Notes: generated from the letters alone by a model not told the origin. Shown: positions 8,780 through 18,019, counted from the first letter of the stretch. The stretch is 64,000 bases of DNA from Planococcus sp. ISL-109 (GCF_018613655.1 NZ_JAGGPW010000023.1:29347-93346); one strand, 5' to 3'. Numbers and translations are program-made.

Positions 8780-9760
8780 TTATTGTTCACTGTAGAAACG
8801 TTCAGCACCTGGGTGCAATGGCGCTACAAGGCCTTCTTGGGCTTCTTCTAACGTGATGTCAGTCGCAGCTTGGTGGGAATTCCCGAGTGTTTCAAGGTTA
8901 TCAAAGAACGTCTTCGTCATTTTGTAGACATCGTCTTCGCTCATGTCCGAGTGGACGATCAAAGCATTCATGATCGCTGCTGTCGGAACAGCTTCCTCGT
9001 TACCGTATGTGTCTGCAGGGATATCAAGCGCGACGAAATAGCTCTTGTCTTGTGCGATTTCGGCAACGTCTTCAGGATCTATTGCAACCATGCGGATATC
9101 AAGTGTTTCAGACAATTCGAGCAGTGATGCGTTCGGCAAGCCGCTCGTCAGGAATGCTGCGTCCAATTGGCCGGCGCGCAGTCCATCTGCCGCTTCTGCA
9201 TAGCCGAGGTAATCGACTTGGATATCATCATACGTGATGCCGTGGCCTTCAAGAAGCGTACGGGCATTCACTTCTACGCCGGAGTTTTGGTCACCGACCG
9301 CGATGCGTTTGCCGACCAGGTCATCGAAATTTTCGATGCCGGAATCAGCTGTCGTGACGATCTGGACATAGTTTGGGTAAAGTGCTGCGATTTGACTGAT
9401 TTTGTCCGTCGGCTCCGTGAAGCTTTCTTCTCCTTCTACTGCCTGGCTGACGACGTCGCTCATCGTGAACGCCATTTCGATTTTGTCTTCTTTCATCAAG
9501 TTGACGTTTTCCACTGAAGCTCCTGTCGTTTGCGTACGGGAGTTGACACCGTATTCATTGCTGTAAACGTCCGCAAGTGTTGAGCCGATGATATTGTAAG
9601 GGCCTGATGCACCACCCGTTGCGATCGTGACGATGTTCGTGTCGAGGCCTTCGCCACCGCCCTCATCACCGGATCCGCCTTCTTCACCGCCGCCACATGC
9701 AGCAAGCGTCATCGCCCCAGCTACTACTGCTGTGAAAGCGCTTAATTTATATTTGTTCAT
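8780..9760 (-). CDS. TAXI-family TRAP solute-binding lipoprotein
   Basis: Start chosen at ATG 9760, preceded by GGAGGAAACGAT; the longer open frame would add a non-signal tail. The 326-residue product has a lipobox (LAAC) at about residue 20, a Gly/Glu linker and the TAXI core: TIATGGASGPYNIIGSTLA, the ASVENVNLM segment, GKRIAVGDQNSGVEVNAR and LTSGLPNASLLELS. It captures the substrate outside the membrane for the fused permease two genes downstream. TAXI proteins often bind glutamate-like or dicarboxylic ligands, but the ligand cannot be read here. It is first in a three-gene operon. Confidence 0.92.
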   Translation of the reverse strand: MNKYKLSAFTAVVAGAMTLAACGGGEEGGSGDEGGGEGLDTNIVTIATGGASGPYNIIGSTLADVYSNEYGVNSRTQTTGASVENVNLMKEDKIEMAFTMSDVVSQAVEGEESFTEPTDKISQIAALYPNYVQIVTTADSGIENFDDLVGKRIAVGDQNSGVEVNARTLLEGHGITYDDIQVDYLGYAEAADGLRAGQLDAAFLTSGLPNASLLELSETLDIRMVAIDPEDVAEIAQDKSYFVALDIPADTYGNEEAVPTAAIMNALIVHSDMSEDDVYKMTKTFFDNLETLGNSHQAATDITLEEAQEGLVAPLHPGAERFYSEQ

Positions 9761-9878
9761 ATCGTTTCCTCCTCTTGGTTTTTTACCATTATAAAGGACA
9801 ATTTCCTCAAATAAAAGGCAATATTGAATATTCTCAGGCTTTATAATGTTTTCTGAATTTTTATTCACCTAAACTATC

Positions 9879-9919
9879 CCAATATCAGGGAAAATTTAAT
9901 AGATGCGGCCTGATATTGG
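9879..9919. promoter_or_regulatory. Perfect 11-bp inverted repeat between two operons
   Basis: CCAATATCAGG (9879-9889) is repeated in inverted form at 9909-9919 with a 19-bp centre. There is no T run, so it is not a normal terminator. It lies after the stop of the 9935-10933 gene and about 120-160 bp before the TAXI start. It could be an operator for the TRAP operon or an mRNA 3' hairpin; no regulator is identified. Confidence 0.45.
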
Positions 9920-9934
9920 ATATTTTTCTTTCTT

Positions 9935-10933
9935 TTACTGCATTCCGAATGCATCTGCTAATAACCGTACGGTGTTCATACGGTGGATGTGACCGGATAT
10001 ATTCGGGATGATGGTGATTTCGTCAGCGCCGAATTCTTCTGCGACTGTTTCGATCTGTTGTTTCACTTGTTCAGCGGTGCCGACGAGCAAGCGGCTGCGG
10101 TTTCTTGCGACGCGCTCTTGTTCCGATACGCTCAAACGGCGGGCATGCGCTGTATCGACCGACGGGTAATACGGCGGTTGGAAATCCGACTCGACGAATA
10201 GCAGCCATAAATCAAAGGCTTTCGCGAGTTGTTCCGCCTGTTCCTCTGTTTCGCCGACAATCGCAAAGACCGCGACCGATACATGCGGATGATTCCGAAT
10301 GCGCGAAGGATTAAAGGCTTCGCGGTAGTGTTTAACGACCTCGATCCCCGCTTTTTCGGGACGCGCAAAATGGGCATAAGCGTAAGCCATGCCGCGCTCG
10401 GCCGCAAGTTTCGCCGAACCTTCGCCGGTGCCGAGCAGCCATAATTCGGGAGCTGTGCCGGTGATCGGCGTCACTTTCAGTTTTTGGAAGCGGTGCTCAC
10501 TGTCCACGTCATCAGTAAAGTATTTTTCCAAGTCGATGAGCTGCTGCTCATACGGGACGCGGCCTTTTGATTCGTTGAGTGCCTGGTTGACGAGACGGAA
10601 GCTCGGGGAACGCCCCACCCCAAGATCGATGCGGTTCGGATGCAAGGCTTCGAGCAGGCGGAAATTCTCCGCCACTTTATAGGCGCTGTAATGCGGTAGC
10701 ATGACGCCGCCTGAGCCGATACGGATGCGTTCGGTGAGCGTGGCTATATGCATCATAAGCATCTCCGGCGAACTGCCCGCGACCGAATACACTTGATGGT
10801 GTTCTGCGACCCAGTAGCGGTGATAGCCGGAGCTATCCGCGAGTCGGGCGAGCTCTGCTGTAGACGCGAGCGCTGAGGCGGCCGTCTCGCCTTCATCGAC
10901 CGGCGAATAATCCAAAATGTTCAGGACCGTCAT
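9935..10933 (-). CDS. Luciferase-like flavin-dependent oxidoreductase (LLM class)
   Basis: A 332-residue TIM-barrel flavoprotein of the bacterial luciferase superfamily, single-domain MsnO8/YceB-like group. Seen: the N-terminal LDYSPVDEG motif of this group, YWVAEHHQV, the GSGGVMLPHYSAYKVAENF block, DLGVGRSP and LLGTGEGSAKLAAERG. It should use FMNH2 and oxygen on an unknown small substrate. The start has AGGAGG seven bases upstream. It appears monocistronic, lying between the methionine locus and the TRAP operon; no T-rich terminator was found directly after it. Confidence 0.88.
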   Translation of the reverse strand: MTVLNILDYSPVDEGETAASALASTAELARLADSSGYHRYWVAEHHQVYSVAGSSPEMLMMHIATLTERIRIGSGGVMLPHYSAYKVAENFRLLEALHPNRIDLGVGRSPSFRLVNQALNESKGRVPYEQQLIDLEKYFTDDVDSEHRFQKLKVTPITGTAPELWLLGTGEGSAKLAAERGMAYAYAHFARPEKAGIEVVKHYREAFNPSRIRNHPHVSVAVFAIVGETEEQAEQLAKAFDLWLLFVESDFQPPYYPSVDTAHARRLSVSEQERVARNRSRLLVGTAEQVKQQIETVAEEFGADEITIIPNISGHIHRMNTVRLLADAFGMQ

Positions 10934-10987
10934 AAGTCCGCACCTCCTAATTTTCTCTATCTTAAATCATACCACTTGAGCGCATAG

Positions 10988-11016
10988 AAAAACGGACCGA
11001 GGTTCACCGGTCCGCT
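10988..11016 (-). terminator. Terminator-like hairpin T3 (third in a series)
   Basis: CGGACCG (10993-10999) and CGGTCCG (11008-11014) form a stem with T5 after it on the minus strand. It resembles the metH terminator at 11555-11584 in sequence, as does the hairpin at 11303-11330, although the metH gene ends 570 bp away. The three hairpins alternate with two repeat copies. Confidence 0.65.
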
Positions 11017-11127
11017 TCCAGAGAATTGAATAAGTCACAATCTTTTAGTTGAAAAAAGTTAGGAGCTTTATTGCTTACCAATCATCATTTAAATATGAAA
11101 GTGGTTTGTAAAAGTACATACTTAACG

Positions 11128-11302
11128 CTAGTAAAGTGGAAGCCGGCGACACGAGCCGAAGACCCTGTAGCAGCGTCAGCGACTGTGCCTGGGCAGCTAG
11201 ACGCGACGTCCTGTCGCGCCAGCTGCATGAGCCACATCCTGTGGGCCCGAAAGCGTCCGGCTGGAACGGAACGAATAAGCGGATGAGGTTTCTCGGCAAC
11301 CT
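11128..11302 (+). repeat. Dispersed structured repeat, copy E (degenerate, family 1)
   Basis: Starts at GGAAGCCGGCGACAC and ends at CGAAAGCGTCCGGCTGGAAC, with a decayed centre (GAAGACCCTGTAGCAGCG, then an inner GACGCGAC/GTCGCGCC inverted repeat). It abuts the hairpin at 11303 through a GGTTTCTCGGCAACC junction, like the TTTCTCGACA junction of copies A and B. Confidence 0.5.
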
Positions 11303-11330
11303 AAAAACGGACCGAGAAATCTCCCAGTCC
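11303..11330 (-). terminator. Terminator-like hairpin T2 (second in a series)
   Basis: GGACTGGG/CTCGGTCC stem (with G-U pairs) followed by T5 on the minus strand. A decayed copy of the metH terminator, placed between repeat copies A and E. Confidence 0.55.
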
Positions 11331-11399
11331 TCTTCTAGCTTGCTGAAAAAATTAATGACTTTCAGTTTCGGGCTAATTGAATAGACACTTCTATTAGTG

Positions 11400-11553
11400 A
11401 ACCTTCAGAGTGGTTTGGAGAAGCGTCCACACGACGCCTGTGGCATAGCGAGACGACCGAGACCCCGCAAATGAGGAGGCTTGGGCGCGAGCCCACGGAA
11501 AGCGGGTGGTAAGCTTCGGAAAACCACGGTTAACTGGAATTTCTCGACACACT
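11400..11553 (+). repeat. Dispersed structured repeat, copy A (family 1)
   Basis: One of the best copies. Blocks in order: GTTTGGAGAAGCGTCC, GACGCCTGTGG, GAGACCCCGCA, GAGGAGGCTTGGGCG, GCCCACGGAAAGCG, TAAGCTTCGGAAAA and TTTCTCGACA. GTGG pairs with CCAC, making an outer stem with a GC-rich inner stem. It directly abuts the metH terminator. Confidence 0.6.
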
Positions 11554-11554
11554 G

Positions 11555-11584
11555 AAAAACGGACCGGGAAAACTCCCGGTCCGT
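11555..11584 (-). terminator. metH terminator (T1)
   Basis: Perfect 11-bp stem (11559-11569 with 11574-11584), four-base loop, then T5 on the minus strand, directly after the metH stop. Confidence 0.9.
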
Positions 11585-11589
11585 TTCCA

Positions 11590-14500
11590 TTATTCCACAT
11601 TAAAATAGCGGGCATCCGGATGGGCGAAAACAATCGCCGATACCGATGCCTCCGGGTCCATCATGAATTCTTCCGTCAAATGGACGCCGATGTCTTCCGG
11701 TTTGATAAGATTAAACAACTTCGCCTGATCTTCCAGATTCGGACAGGCTGGATAGCCGAAGGAAAAACGCTGCCCTTGGTATTTCGCCGCAAAGCGGTCG
11801 CGCATCGAGAAATCCGTGCCATCGGAAAAGCCCCATTGATCGCGGATTTCCTGGTGTATCCGCTCAGCAAAGCCTTCTGCGAGTTCGAGTGCCGTCGCCT
11901 GCAGCGTATGGCTCTCGAGGAAACGGCCCGCTTCTTTCAAGCGCGTCGCCTCTGCACGCACGCCGTGTCCCGCCGTTACTTGCATGAACGCGACATAATC
12001 CATTTCACCGCTCGCGGTCGATTTCAAGTAATCGGCGAGGCATAAGAACGGCGCTTTTTGCTGGCGCGGAAACGTGAAGCGTTCGATTTCCGTCTTGGCG
12101 TCTTTCGGGTCGTAGATGATGACGTCGTCGCCATCGGACTGCGCCGGGAAAAACTGGTACATCCCTGCCGGCTTCAAAAAGCCTGACTGAAGAAAGCGTG
12201 TCGCGAGTTCGTGCAATTCGACTGCGCGCGCATCGCCTTGTGCGAGCGTTTTTTCGCTATAGCCGCGCAGCCCGAGGTGATGGCCGATGAGCGTGCGCAT
12301 ATTGACGTACGGATACAAATGCGCCACCGAATAATCTTTTAGCACATGTCTGCGCAAATCGTTCGGCACGTAAATAGGCGCATCTTCGCGCACCGTCTTG
12401 ACCGGTTTTTCCAAAGTGGCGACGGTGCCTTTTTCTGAGCGTGCCGCTTCCTGCAGCTGGCGCTTTTCCTGCTGGGCGCCGAGTTCTTCTAGCAATACCG
12501 CTTTTCCGGCACCGCTTTGCAGACGGTTTGCGAGGTCAAGCCCTTGCATCGCGTCTTTTGCGTAAATGACCGGGCCGTCGTATTCCGCAGCGATTTTCGT
12601 CTCAGTGAAGCGGCGCGACAAGGCCGCTCCACCTACAAGGATCGGCACATCGATATCCGCTTCGCGGAAATCCTGCGCCGTCAGCACCATCTGCTTGGCG
12701 GATTTGACGAGCAGTCCCGACAAGCCGATGATGTCCGGCTTCTCTTTGCGGATAACTTCGATCAATGCCGCCGGCGTCACTTTGATGCCGATGTCGATCA
12801 CTTTAAAGCCATTGTTCGACAAGATGATATCGACCAAGTTTTTGCCGATGTCGTGGACGTCGCCTTTGACGGTCGCGAGCACCACTTTGCCTTTGCCGCT
12901 ATCGTCCGCTTTTTTCTCCATGAAGTTCTCCAAATGCGACACGGCTGCTTTCATGACGCCGGCGCTTTGCAGCACTTCCGCGACGATCAATTGGTTGTCG
13001 TTGAACAATCTTCCGACTTCCGCCATGCCTTCCATGAGCGGGCCGTTGATGATCTCCAGCGGGGTGTCGTACATTTCCCGTGCTAGTTCGAGATCCGGAA
13101 TGAGCCCTTCTTTCGTGCCTTCAAGAATATAATAGGCCAAACGTTCCGGCACGGTTTTCGGAATATCGTCCACCGTTTTTTCTTTTTTCTTGTCGCGGTA
13201 GAAGGCTGTGAAGTCAGCCAAGTTTTTGTCGGTCGTATCGAACAATAATTCTTCCGCCATTTTCACTTCTTCTTTCGGAATCGAGGCGAAGCGTTCCAGC
13301 TTCTCGGTATTGACGATTGCATAATCGAGCCCGGCTTGTGTGCAATGGTATAAATACACAGCGTTCAGCACTTCACGGCCGACCGGCGGCAAGCCGAACG
13401 ATACGTTCGAAACGCCGAGTATGGTCAATGCTCGCGGCAACTTTTCCTTGATGAGGCGGATGCCTTCGACCGTTTCGACAGCCGCTCCGATGTATTGCTC
13501 ATCCCCTGTTCCGACCGGGAAGACGAGCGGATCGAAGATGATGTCTTCCGGTGCGAGCCCCCATTTTTCCGTCAGCAATCGGTATGAACGCTCCGCGATT
13601 TCGAGTTTGCGCTCGCGCGTCACGGCCATGCCGACTTCATCGATTGTTCCGACGACGACAGCGCCCCCATATTTTTGGACGAGCGGCATGACCGCCTCGA
13701 ACCGCTCTTCGCCATCTTCCAAGTTGATCGAATTGATGATCGCTTTTCCTTGTGAAAACTTGAGCGCCATTTCGATGACCTCTTCATCGGTGGAATCGAT
13801 GACGATCGGCACTTTCACTTTTTTCACGACTTCCTGCATGAATGCAGCCATGTCGTCGAGTTCTTCACGGTCCGGATTCGCCAGGCAAATGTCGATGACG
13901 TGTGCACCGTTCTTCACTTGCGCTCGTGCAACTTCCGCCGCTTCTTCGAACTTTCCTTCTATAATAAGGCGTTTGAATTTGCGTGAACCGATAACGTTCG
14001 TGCGCTCCCCGACAAACAGCGGGCGCATCGATTCGTCGTACTCAAGCACTTCGATACCGGATACTGCATGTCCGTGGCTTTCCGTATGGCGCTTACGCGG
14101 TTCGATATCAACAACCGCTTGCCTTACTGCCGCAATATGGGCAGGCGTTGTACCGCAGCAGCCGCCGACAACATTGAGCCAACCTTTTTCAGCGAAGCCG
14201 CGCAGTTTTTTCGACAAGGATTCCGGCGTCTCGTGGTAATGCCCTTCCTCATCCGGCAGTCCAGCGTTTGGATAGCAGCTGACATAGCCTGCCGACAGTT
14301 CAGAAAGCGACCGCAAATGATCGGTCATGAATTCAGGCCCGGTCGCACAATTCAAGCCGACAGATAACGGCTTGATGTGTTCGATGGAAATATAGAACGC
14401 TTCGATCGTCTGTCCGGCGAGCGTCGTCCCCATCGGTTCGATCGTTCCGGAAATCATCACCGGCAGTTCTATACCGGTTTCTTCGAAGGCATCGCGAATC

Positions 14501-15036
14501 GCGATCGTCGCCGCTTTGACGTTGAGCATGTCCTGGCTGGTCTCGAGCAGCAACAGATCGGCCCCTGCTTCGATCAAAGCTTTCGCCTGCACCCCGAAAT
14601 CACGCTTCAATTCATCGAACGTGATGCCGCCTGTCACCGACAAAGTTTTTGTCGTCGGCCCAATCGCCCCTGCGACAAAGCGCGGCCATTCCGGCGTCGA
14701 GTATTTCGCCTTGCTCCGCTTGGCGATTTCCACCGCTTTTTTATTGATGTCAGCTGCCTGGTCTCCGAGATCGTATTCGTCAAGCACGACGGGCGTTCCG
14801 CCGAATGTATTCGTGCAGATGATGTCAGCGCCTGCTTCAAGGTATGCGTCGTGCACGCCTTCGATGACGTCTGGCCGGACAATATTCAAGTATTCGTTGC
14901 AGCCGTCAAATTCCTCTCCGCCGAAATCTTCCGGTGACAAATCCGCGTTCTGGATCATCGTTCCCATTGCACCGTCGATGATCAAAATGCGCTGTTCTAG
15001 CTGTTGTTCAATTAGATGTTTTGACATATTGGCCAT
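11590..15036 (-). CDS. metH: Cobalamin-dependent methionine synthase
   Basis: A 1148-residue enzyme that moves a methyl group from 5-methyl-THF to homocysteine through cobalamin. All four modules are visible in order: homocysteine domain (about 1-310, with GGCCGTTPAH), pterin domain (about 350-610, from LFVGERTNVIGSRKF), B12-binding region (about 640-870, with the cobalt-ligand His in GDVHDIGKN) and the AdoMet reactivation domain to the C-terminus (SFGYPACPNLEDQ). It overlaps the upstream reductase gene by 29 bp; a second ATG at 15027 is also possible. It belongs to the S-box operon that starts near 17.1 kb. Confidence 0.97.
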   Translation of the reverse strand: MANMSKHLIEQQLEQRILIIDGAMGTMIQNADLSPEDFGGEEFDGCNEYLNIVRPDVIEGVHDAYLEAGADIICTNTFGGTPVVLDEYDLGDQAADINKKAVEIAKRSKAKYSTPEWPRFVAGAIGPTTKTLSVTGGITFDELKRDFGVQAKALIEAGADLLLLETSQDMLNVKAATIAIRDAFEETGIELPVMISGTIEPMGTTLAGQTIEAFYISIEHIKPLSVGLNCATGPEFMTDHLRSLSELSAGYVSCYPNAGLPDEEGHYHETPESLSKKLRGFAEKGWLNVVGGCCGTTPAHIAAVRQAVVDIEPRKRHTESHGHAVSGIEVLEYDESMRPLFVGERTNVIGSRKFKRLIIEGKFEEAAEVARAQVKNGAHVIDICLANPDREELDDMAAFMQEVVKKVKVPIVIDSTDEEVIEMALKFSQGKAIINSINLEDGEERFEAVMPLVQKYGGAVVVGTIDEVGMAVTRERKLEIAERSYRLLTEKWGLAPEDIIFDPLVFPVGTGDEQYIGAAVETVEGIRLIKEKLPRALTILGVSNVSFGLPPVGREVLNAVYLYHCTQAGLDYAIVNTEKLERFASIPKEEVKMAEELLFDTTDKNLADFTAFYRDKKKEKTVDDIPKTVPERLAYYILEGTKEGLIPDLELAREMYDTPLEIINGPLMEGMAEVGRLFNDNQLIVAEVLQSAGVMKAAVSHLENFMEKKADDSGKGKVVLATVKGDVHDIGKNLVDIILSNNGFKVIDIGIKVTPAALIEVIRKEKPDIIGLSGLLVKSAKQMVLTAQDFREADIDVPILVGGAALSRRFTETKIAAEYDGPVIYAKDAMQGLDLANRLQSGAGKAVLLEELGAQQEKRQLQEAARSEKGTVATLEKPVKTVREDAPIYVPNDLRRHVLKDYSVAHLYPYVNMRTLIGHHLGLRGYSEKTLAQGDARAVELHELATRFLQSGFLKPAGMYQFFPAQSDGDDVIIYDPKDAKTEIERFTFPRQQKAPFLCLADYLKSTASGEMDYVAFMQVTAGHGVRAEATRLKEAGRFLESHTLQATALELAEGFAERIHQEIRDQWGFSDGTDFSMRDRFAAKYQGQRFSFGYPACPNLEDQAKLFNLIKPEDIGVHLTEEFMMDPEASVSAIVFAHPDARYFNVE

Positions 15037-16864
15037 CGCTCGCTTTCTCTATATCTAGTTGGCGGATGTAGCGGATCAATTCCACCGTCATGTCGTAGCG
15101 GACAAACGGCGTGATCAAATAAATTCCGTGGAACAATTCCGCCGCCGTATCAATCAGTTCTTTGGCGATTTGGATGCCTTCTTTGGTCGCTTTGTCTTTA
15201 TCTTCGCCGCATGCGCTCATGCGTGCCAGCGCATCTTCCGATAGTTTGATGCCCGGCACTTCATTATGCAGAAAGTCCGCGCTGCGTATGCTCGTCAGAG
15301 GCATGACTCCAAGGAAAATCGGCGTTTCCAAATGCTTTGTCGCCTCATAGATTTCAATGATTTTCTCTTTCGTATACACCGGCTGCGAAATGAAATAATC
15401 CGCCCCCGCTTCGATTTTCTTCTCGAGCCTTGCGACTGCACGCTCGACGACGCGGACGTTCGGGTTGAACGCTGCGGCGACCGAGAAGTTCGCTTTTTTG
15501 CGCAACGGCTTGCCGGAGAAGGAAATCCCTTCGTTGAGCTTTTTGATGAGCTGGATCAATTCCATGCTCGATACGTCGTAGACGCTTGTCGCGCCGGGGA
15601 AATCGCCGACTTTTGTCGGGTCTCCGGTCACGGCGAGAATGTCGTGGATGCCGAGTGCGTCAAGCCCCATTATATGCGATTGCAGGCCGATCAAGTTGCG
15701 GTCACGGCATGTAATGTGCGCAAGAGGTCTGACGTCTTGCTTGTGTTTTAAAATCGAGCCCATCGCCATATTGCTGATGCGCGGCGAGGCAAGCGAATTG
15801 TCCGCCATCGTCAGTGCATCGATGCCTTCTGCGTCGAGTGCTTTCGAGCCTTCGAGGAATTTATCGATGTCCAAATGGCGCGGCGTGTCGAGTTCGACGA
15901 TGATCGTCCGCTCGGTTTTCGCTTTTTCGTGCAAAGGTTTGTCTTTCAACACTTCCGCTTCCCGGATGACGATCGGCCTTTTCTTTTCGACTGTCTTTTC
16001 GGTCACCGGCACCATATGGCCGATGCGCTTTTTCACCGCTTCGATATGTTTCGGCGTCGTGCCGCAACAGCCACCGATTAGGCGTACGCCTTCTTCGCGA
16101 AGCAGCAGTGCTGCACGCCCGAAATAATCTGCTTCCGATTCATAAACGATGCGCCCGTCTTCAATGTCTAAGAGTGAGGCGTTCGGATACGCCGATAAAA
16201 ACGCTTTTTTCGGCAGTTCCACTCCTTCAAATGCCTGTATCGTATGGTGCGGGCCTAAACGGCAATTGACGCCGACGATTTCTGCACCGAGCGCTTCCAA
16301 ACGGTGCAATCCTTCATTCAAGCTCATGCCATTTTGCAAAATGCCCGGTTCGTGCATCGACAGCTGTGCGATGAGCGGTGCATCGGTTAAAGTTTTCAAG
16401 TGGCTGACGGTGGCGGCGAGTTCTTCAAAATCGTAGTAGGTCTCGAGCAACAAGCCGTCCGGATCACCCGACAATAAGTGCTGCGCTTGCTGATCGACCA
16501 TCGCGATGATTTCGTTCAAAGTCGCATCGCTTTTGCGGATGCCGCGGATGCCGCCGATCGTGCCGACGACGAATTGCCCGCCGTCCTTTGCAGCTTTGTT
16601 GGCGATGGTGATGGCCGCTTTATTGATCAACTCGACTTGTTCTTCGAGGCCGTAGCGCGCCAGTTTATGGGCATTCGCTCCGTAAGTGTTCGTTTGGATA
16701 ATATCCGCCCCGGCAGCGATATAATCGCGGTGGATCTTTTCGATCACTTCCGGGCGCTGTATGTTCAATTCCTCATTGCAGTATTCAATGCCGTAAGAGT
16801 ACAAAAGTGTTCCCATGGCCCCGTCTGCCGTCAGCATCCGTTTGTTCAGTTCATCTAATAACAT
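15008..16864 (-). CDS. Bifunctional homocysteine methyltransferase / methylene-THF reductase
   Basis: A 618-residue fusion like B. subtilis YitJ. The N-terminal homocysteine S-methyltransferase domain (about 1-290) has GAMGTLLYS, GVNCRLGP and the zinc-binding GGCCGTTP. The C-terminal 5,10-methylene-THF reductase domain (about 320-618) has LDTPRHLDIDKFL, LAVTGDPTKVGD and SQPVYTKE. It supplies methyl-THF for the downstream metH. Start is ATG 16864, behind GGAGGAGGACAAACC; the longer open frame runs into the riboswitch leader and is rejected. Expression should fall when S-adenosylmethionine is plentiful. Confidence 0.95.
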   Translation of the reverse strand: MLLDELNKRMLTADGAMGTLLYSYGIEYCNEELNIQRPEVIEKIHRDYIAAGADIIQTNTYGANAHKLARYGLEEQVELINKAAITIANKAAKDGGQFVVGTIGGIRGIRKSDATLNEIIAMVDQQAQHLLSGDPDGLLLETYYDFEELAATVSHLKTLTDAPLIAQLSMHEPGILQNGMSLNEGLHRLEALGAEIVGVNCRLGPHHTIQAFEGVELPKKAFLSAYPNASLLDIEDGRIVYESEADYFGRAALLLREEGVRLIGGCCGTTPKHIEAVKKRIGHMVPVTEKTVEKKRPIVIREAEVLKDKPLHEKAKTERTIIVELDTPRHLDIDKFLEGSKALDAEGIDALTMADNSLASPRISNMAMGSILKHKQDVRPLAHITCRDRNLIGLQSHIMGLDALGIHDILAVTGDPTKVGDFPGATSVYDVSSMELIQLIKKLNEGISFSGKPLRKKANFSVAAAFNPNVRVVERAVARLEKKIEAGADYFISQPVYTKEKIIEIYEATKHLETPIFLGVMPLTSIRSADFLHNEVPGIKLSEDALARMSACGEDKDKATKEGIQIAKELIDTAAELFHGIYLITPFVRYDMTVELIRYIRQLDIEKASDGQYVKTSN

Positions 16865-16921
16865 GGTTTGTCCTCCTCCGGTTTGGTTTCTGCCTGTTGT
16901 CAAAATGCATCGATATGAAAT

Positions 16922-16952
16922 AAAAAAAGCCTTCCATGAAAAAGAAGGCTTT
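16922..16952 (-). terminator. Riboswitch-controlled terminator of the methionine operon
   Basis: AGCCTTC stem (GCCTTC/GAAGGC arms) with T7 on the minus strand, between the S-box aptamer and the ribosome site of the first gene. It is the expression platform of the riboswitch. Confidence 0.88.
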
Positions 16953-16964
16953 ACGATATCGGAC

Positions 16965-17073
16965 TCGTTCCTTTTCATCTGCCAGGCTTGCGCCTGCTGG
17001 AATTAGCACCTGACCAATGAAGGCTGGTTGCTGAAGCGTCATCGGGCCAGTCCCTCGACTTCTCTAGATAAGA
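16965..17073 (-). ncRNA. SAM-I (S-box) riboswitch upstream of the methionine operon
   Basis: On the minus strand the aptamer begins at about 17073 with TTATCTAGAGAAGTCGAGGG and continues with ACTGGCCCGATGACGC, CAGCAACC, AGGTGCTAATTCCAGCA and GATGAAAAGG. These are the conserved S-box blocks (kink-turn, P2/P3 junction and P1 closing strand). It binds S-adenosylmethionine and favours the terminator at 16922-16952, turning off the YitJ-like and metH genes. Confidence 0.96.
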
Positions 17074-17102
17074 ATTCGCTATGCAATTTTCAGTATTCCC
17101 AC

Positions 17103-17131
17103 ATGATACCCCCTAGAGCGATAAGGGTCAA
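17103..17131 (-). promoter_or_regulatory. Sigma-A-like promoter of the S-box methionine operon
   Basis: TTGACC (17126-17131), 17-bp spacer, TATCAT (17103-17108) on the minus strand. The start point would fall about 25 bp before the aptamer. Confidence 0.75.
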
Positions 17132-17179
17132 GGCGATTAGTCAAAAAACAATGAACTTTCTGTCACATTTCCGCTATCG

Positions 17180-18019
17180 TCACCATGAGGCTGGCACGCG
17201 CGGATTGATTTCGGCATCTTCCACCGTAAATTTATACCAGGTGAACGGCCGGCCATCGAGTAGCCATGTAATATCGGCGCGCAGCGGAATTTCAATGCCG
17301 TCGACGTGCTGCCATTCGTGCACTTCGGCAATGCACGGCAAGCGCACCGCCTCTTCATCAACTTCTTTGTAGCGCATCGCCCGCGCGCGTTTCATGCGCC
17401 CTTCCTCGTCGAACTCAAACGTCACTTTAGCTGTCGACCCGTTATAGGTCATTTCCGCATCCACGGAGCGCGCGCTGCTTTTCGTAAACTTCACGTACGG
17501 GCTGAACACCAGTCCCGGACACCACACCATTTCCATCAAAAACCGCTGCAGCGCCGACTCGTTCAGCTTGCCATCCGGCACCGACCGGCTGATCGGCACG
17601 AGTCCTGCAAAACGGATGCGCATGCCCGCACGCCCGTCACGGAAACTGTCAGAACCGGTCACCGACAAGCCGTCCATTTTCATCCGCGCTTTCCAGTAAA
17701 ACGACGGCGGCTCGACAAAGCTATATTGCTCTGCTTTAGACTCCGCCCACTCCGTCTGTTCGGGCTTGGTCTTCATCCAGCCCGTTTGTTTGACGTACAC
17801 ACCCATCACTTGCTCGCGGCCAATCGCCCCGATTTTTCCGAGCCACTGCGCAACCGGCTCTGGCAGATTGTCCACCATCTCCTGCGTCACGGCTCCGGCG
17901 TGCCGGACTTCCGGCCACGTCGGCTTCACCGCCCGCGTCAAACTTTTGTATTTCCGATAAGCTCCAAATGCGCCAACCATACTAAGCGATAACCCAAGAA
18001 CCGGCCAAATGCGTTTCAT
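17180..18019 (-). CDS. Uncharacterised protein, DUF6544-like
   Basis: A 279-residue protein with an N-terminal hydrophobic segment (about residues 4-20), so probably membrane-anchored or exported. It has the pattern I associate with DUF6544: LPEPVAQWL, then VKQTGWM.TKP, SFYWKARM, a charged region, LMEMVWCPG and a C-terminal FTWYKFTVEDA. No catalytic residues are known. The start is supported by AAAGGGG upstream. It stands alone between the S-box leader and an acyltransferase gene on the same strand. Family assignment is from memory of its pattern, hence moderate confidence. Confidence 0.7.
   Translation of the reverse strand: MKRIWPVLGLSLSMVGAFGAYRKYKSLTRAVKPTWPEVRHAGAVTQEMVDNLPEPVAQWLGKIGAIGREQVMGVYVKQTGWMKTKPEQTEWAESKAEQYSFVEPPSFYWKARMKMDGLSVTGSDSFRDGRAGMRIRFAGLVPISRSVPDGKLNESALQRFLMEMVWCPGLVFSPYVKFTKSSARSVDAEMTYNGSTAKVTFEFDEEGRMKRARAMRYKEVDEEAVRLPCIAEVHEWQHVDGIEIPLRADITWLLDGRPFTWYKFTVEDAEINPRVPASW

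Noticed and set aside
11506..15058. Long open frames on the plus strand opposite metH (for example 13340-14239)
   Set aside because: They are shadows of metH: no ribosome sites, low-complexity composition and no family pattern.
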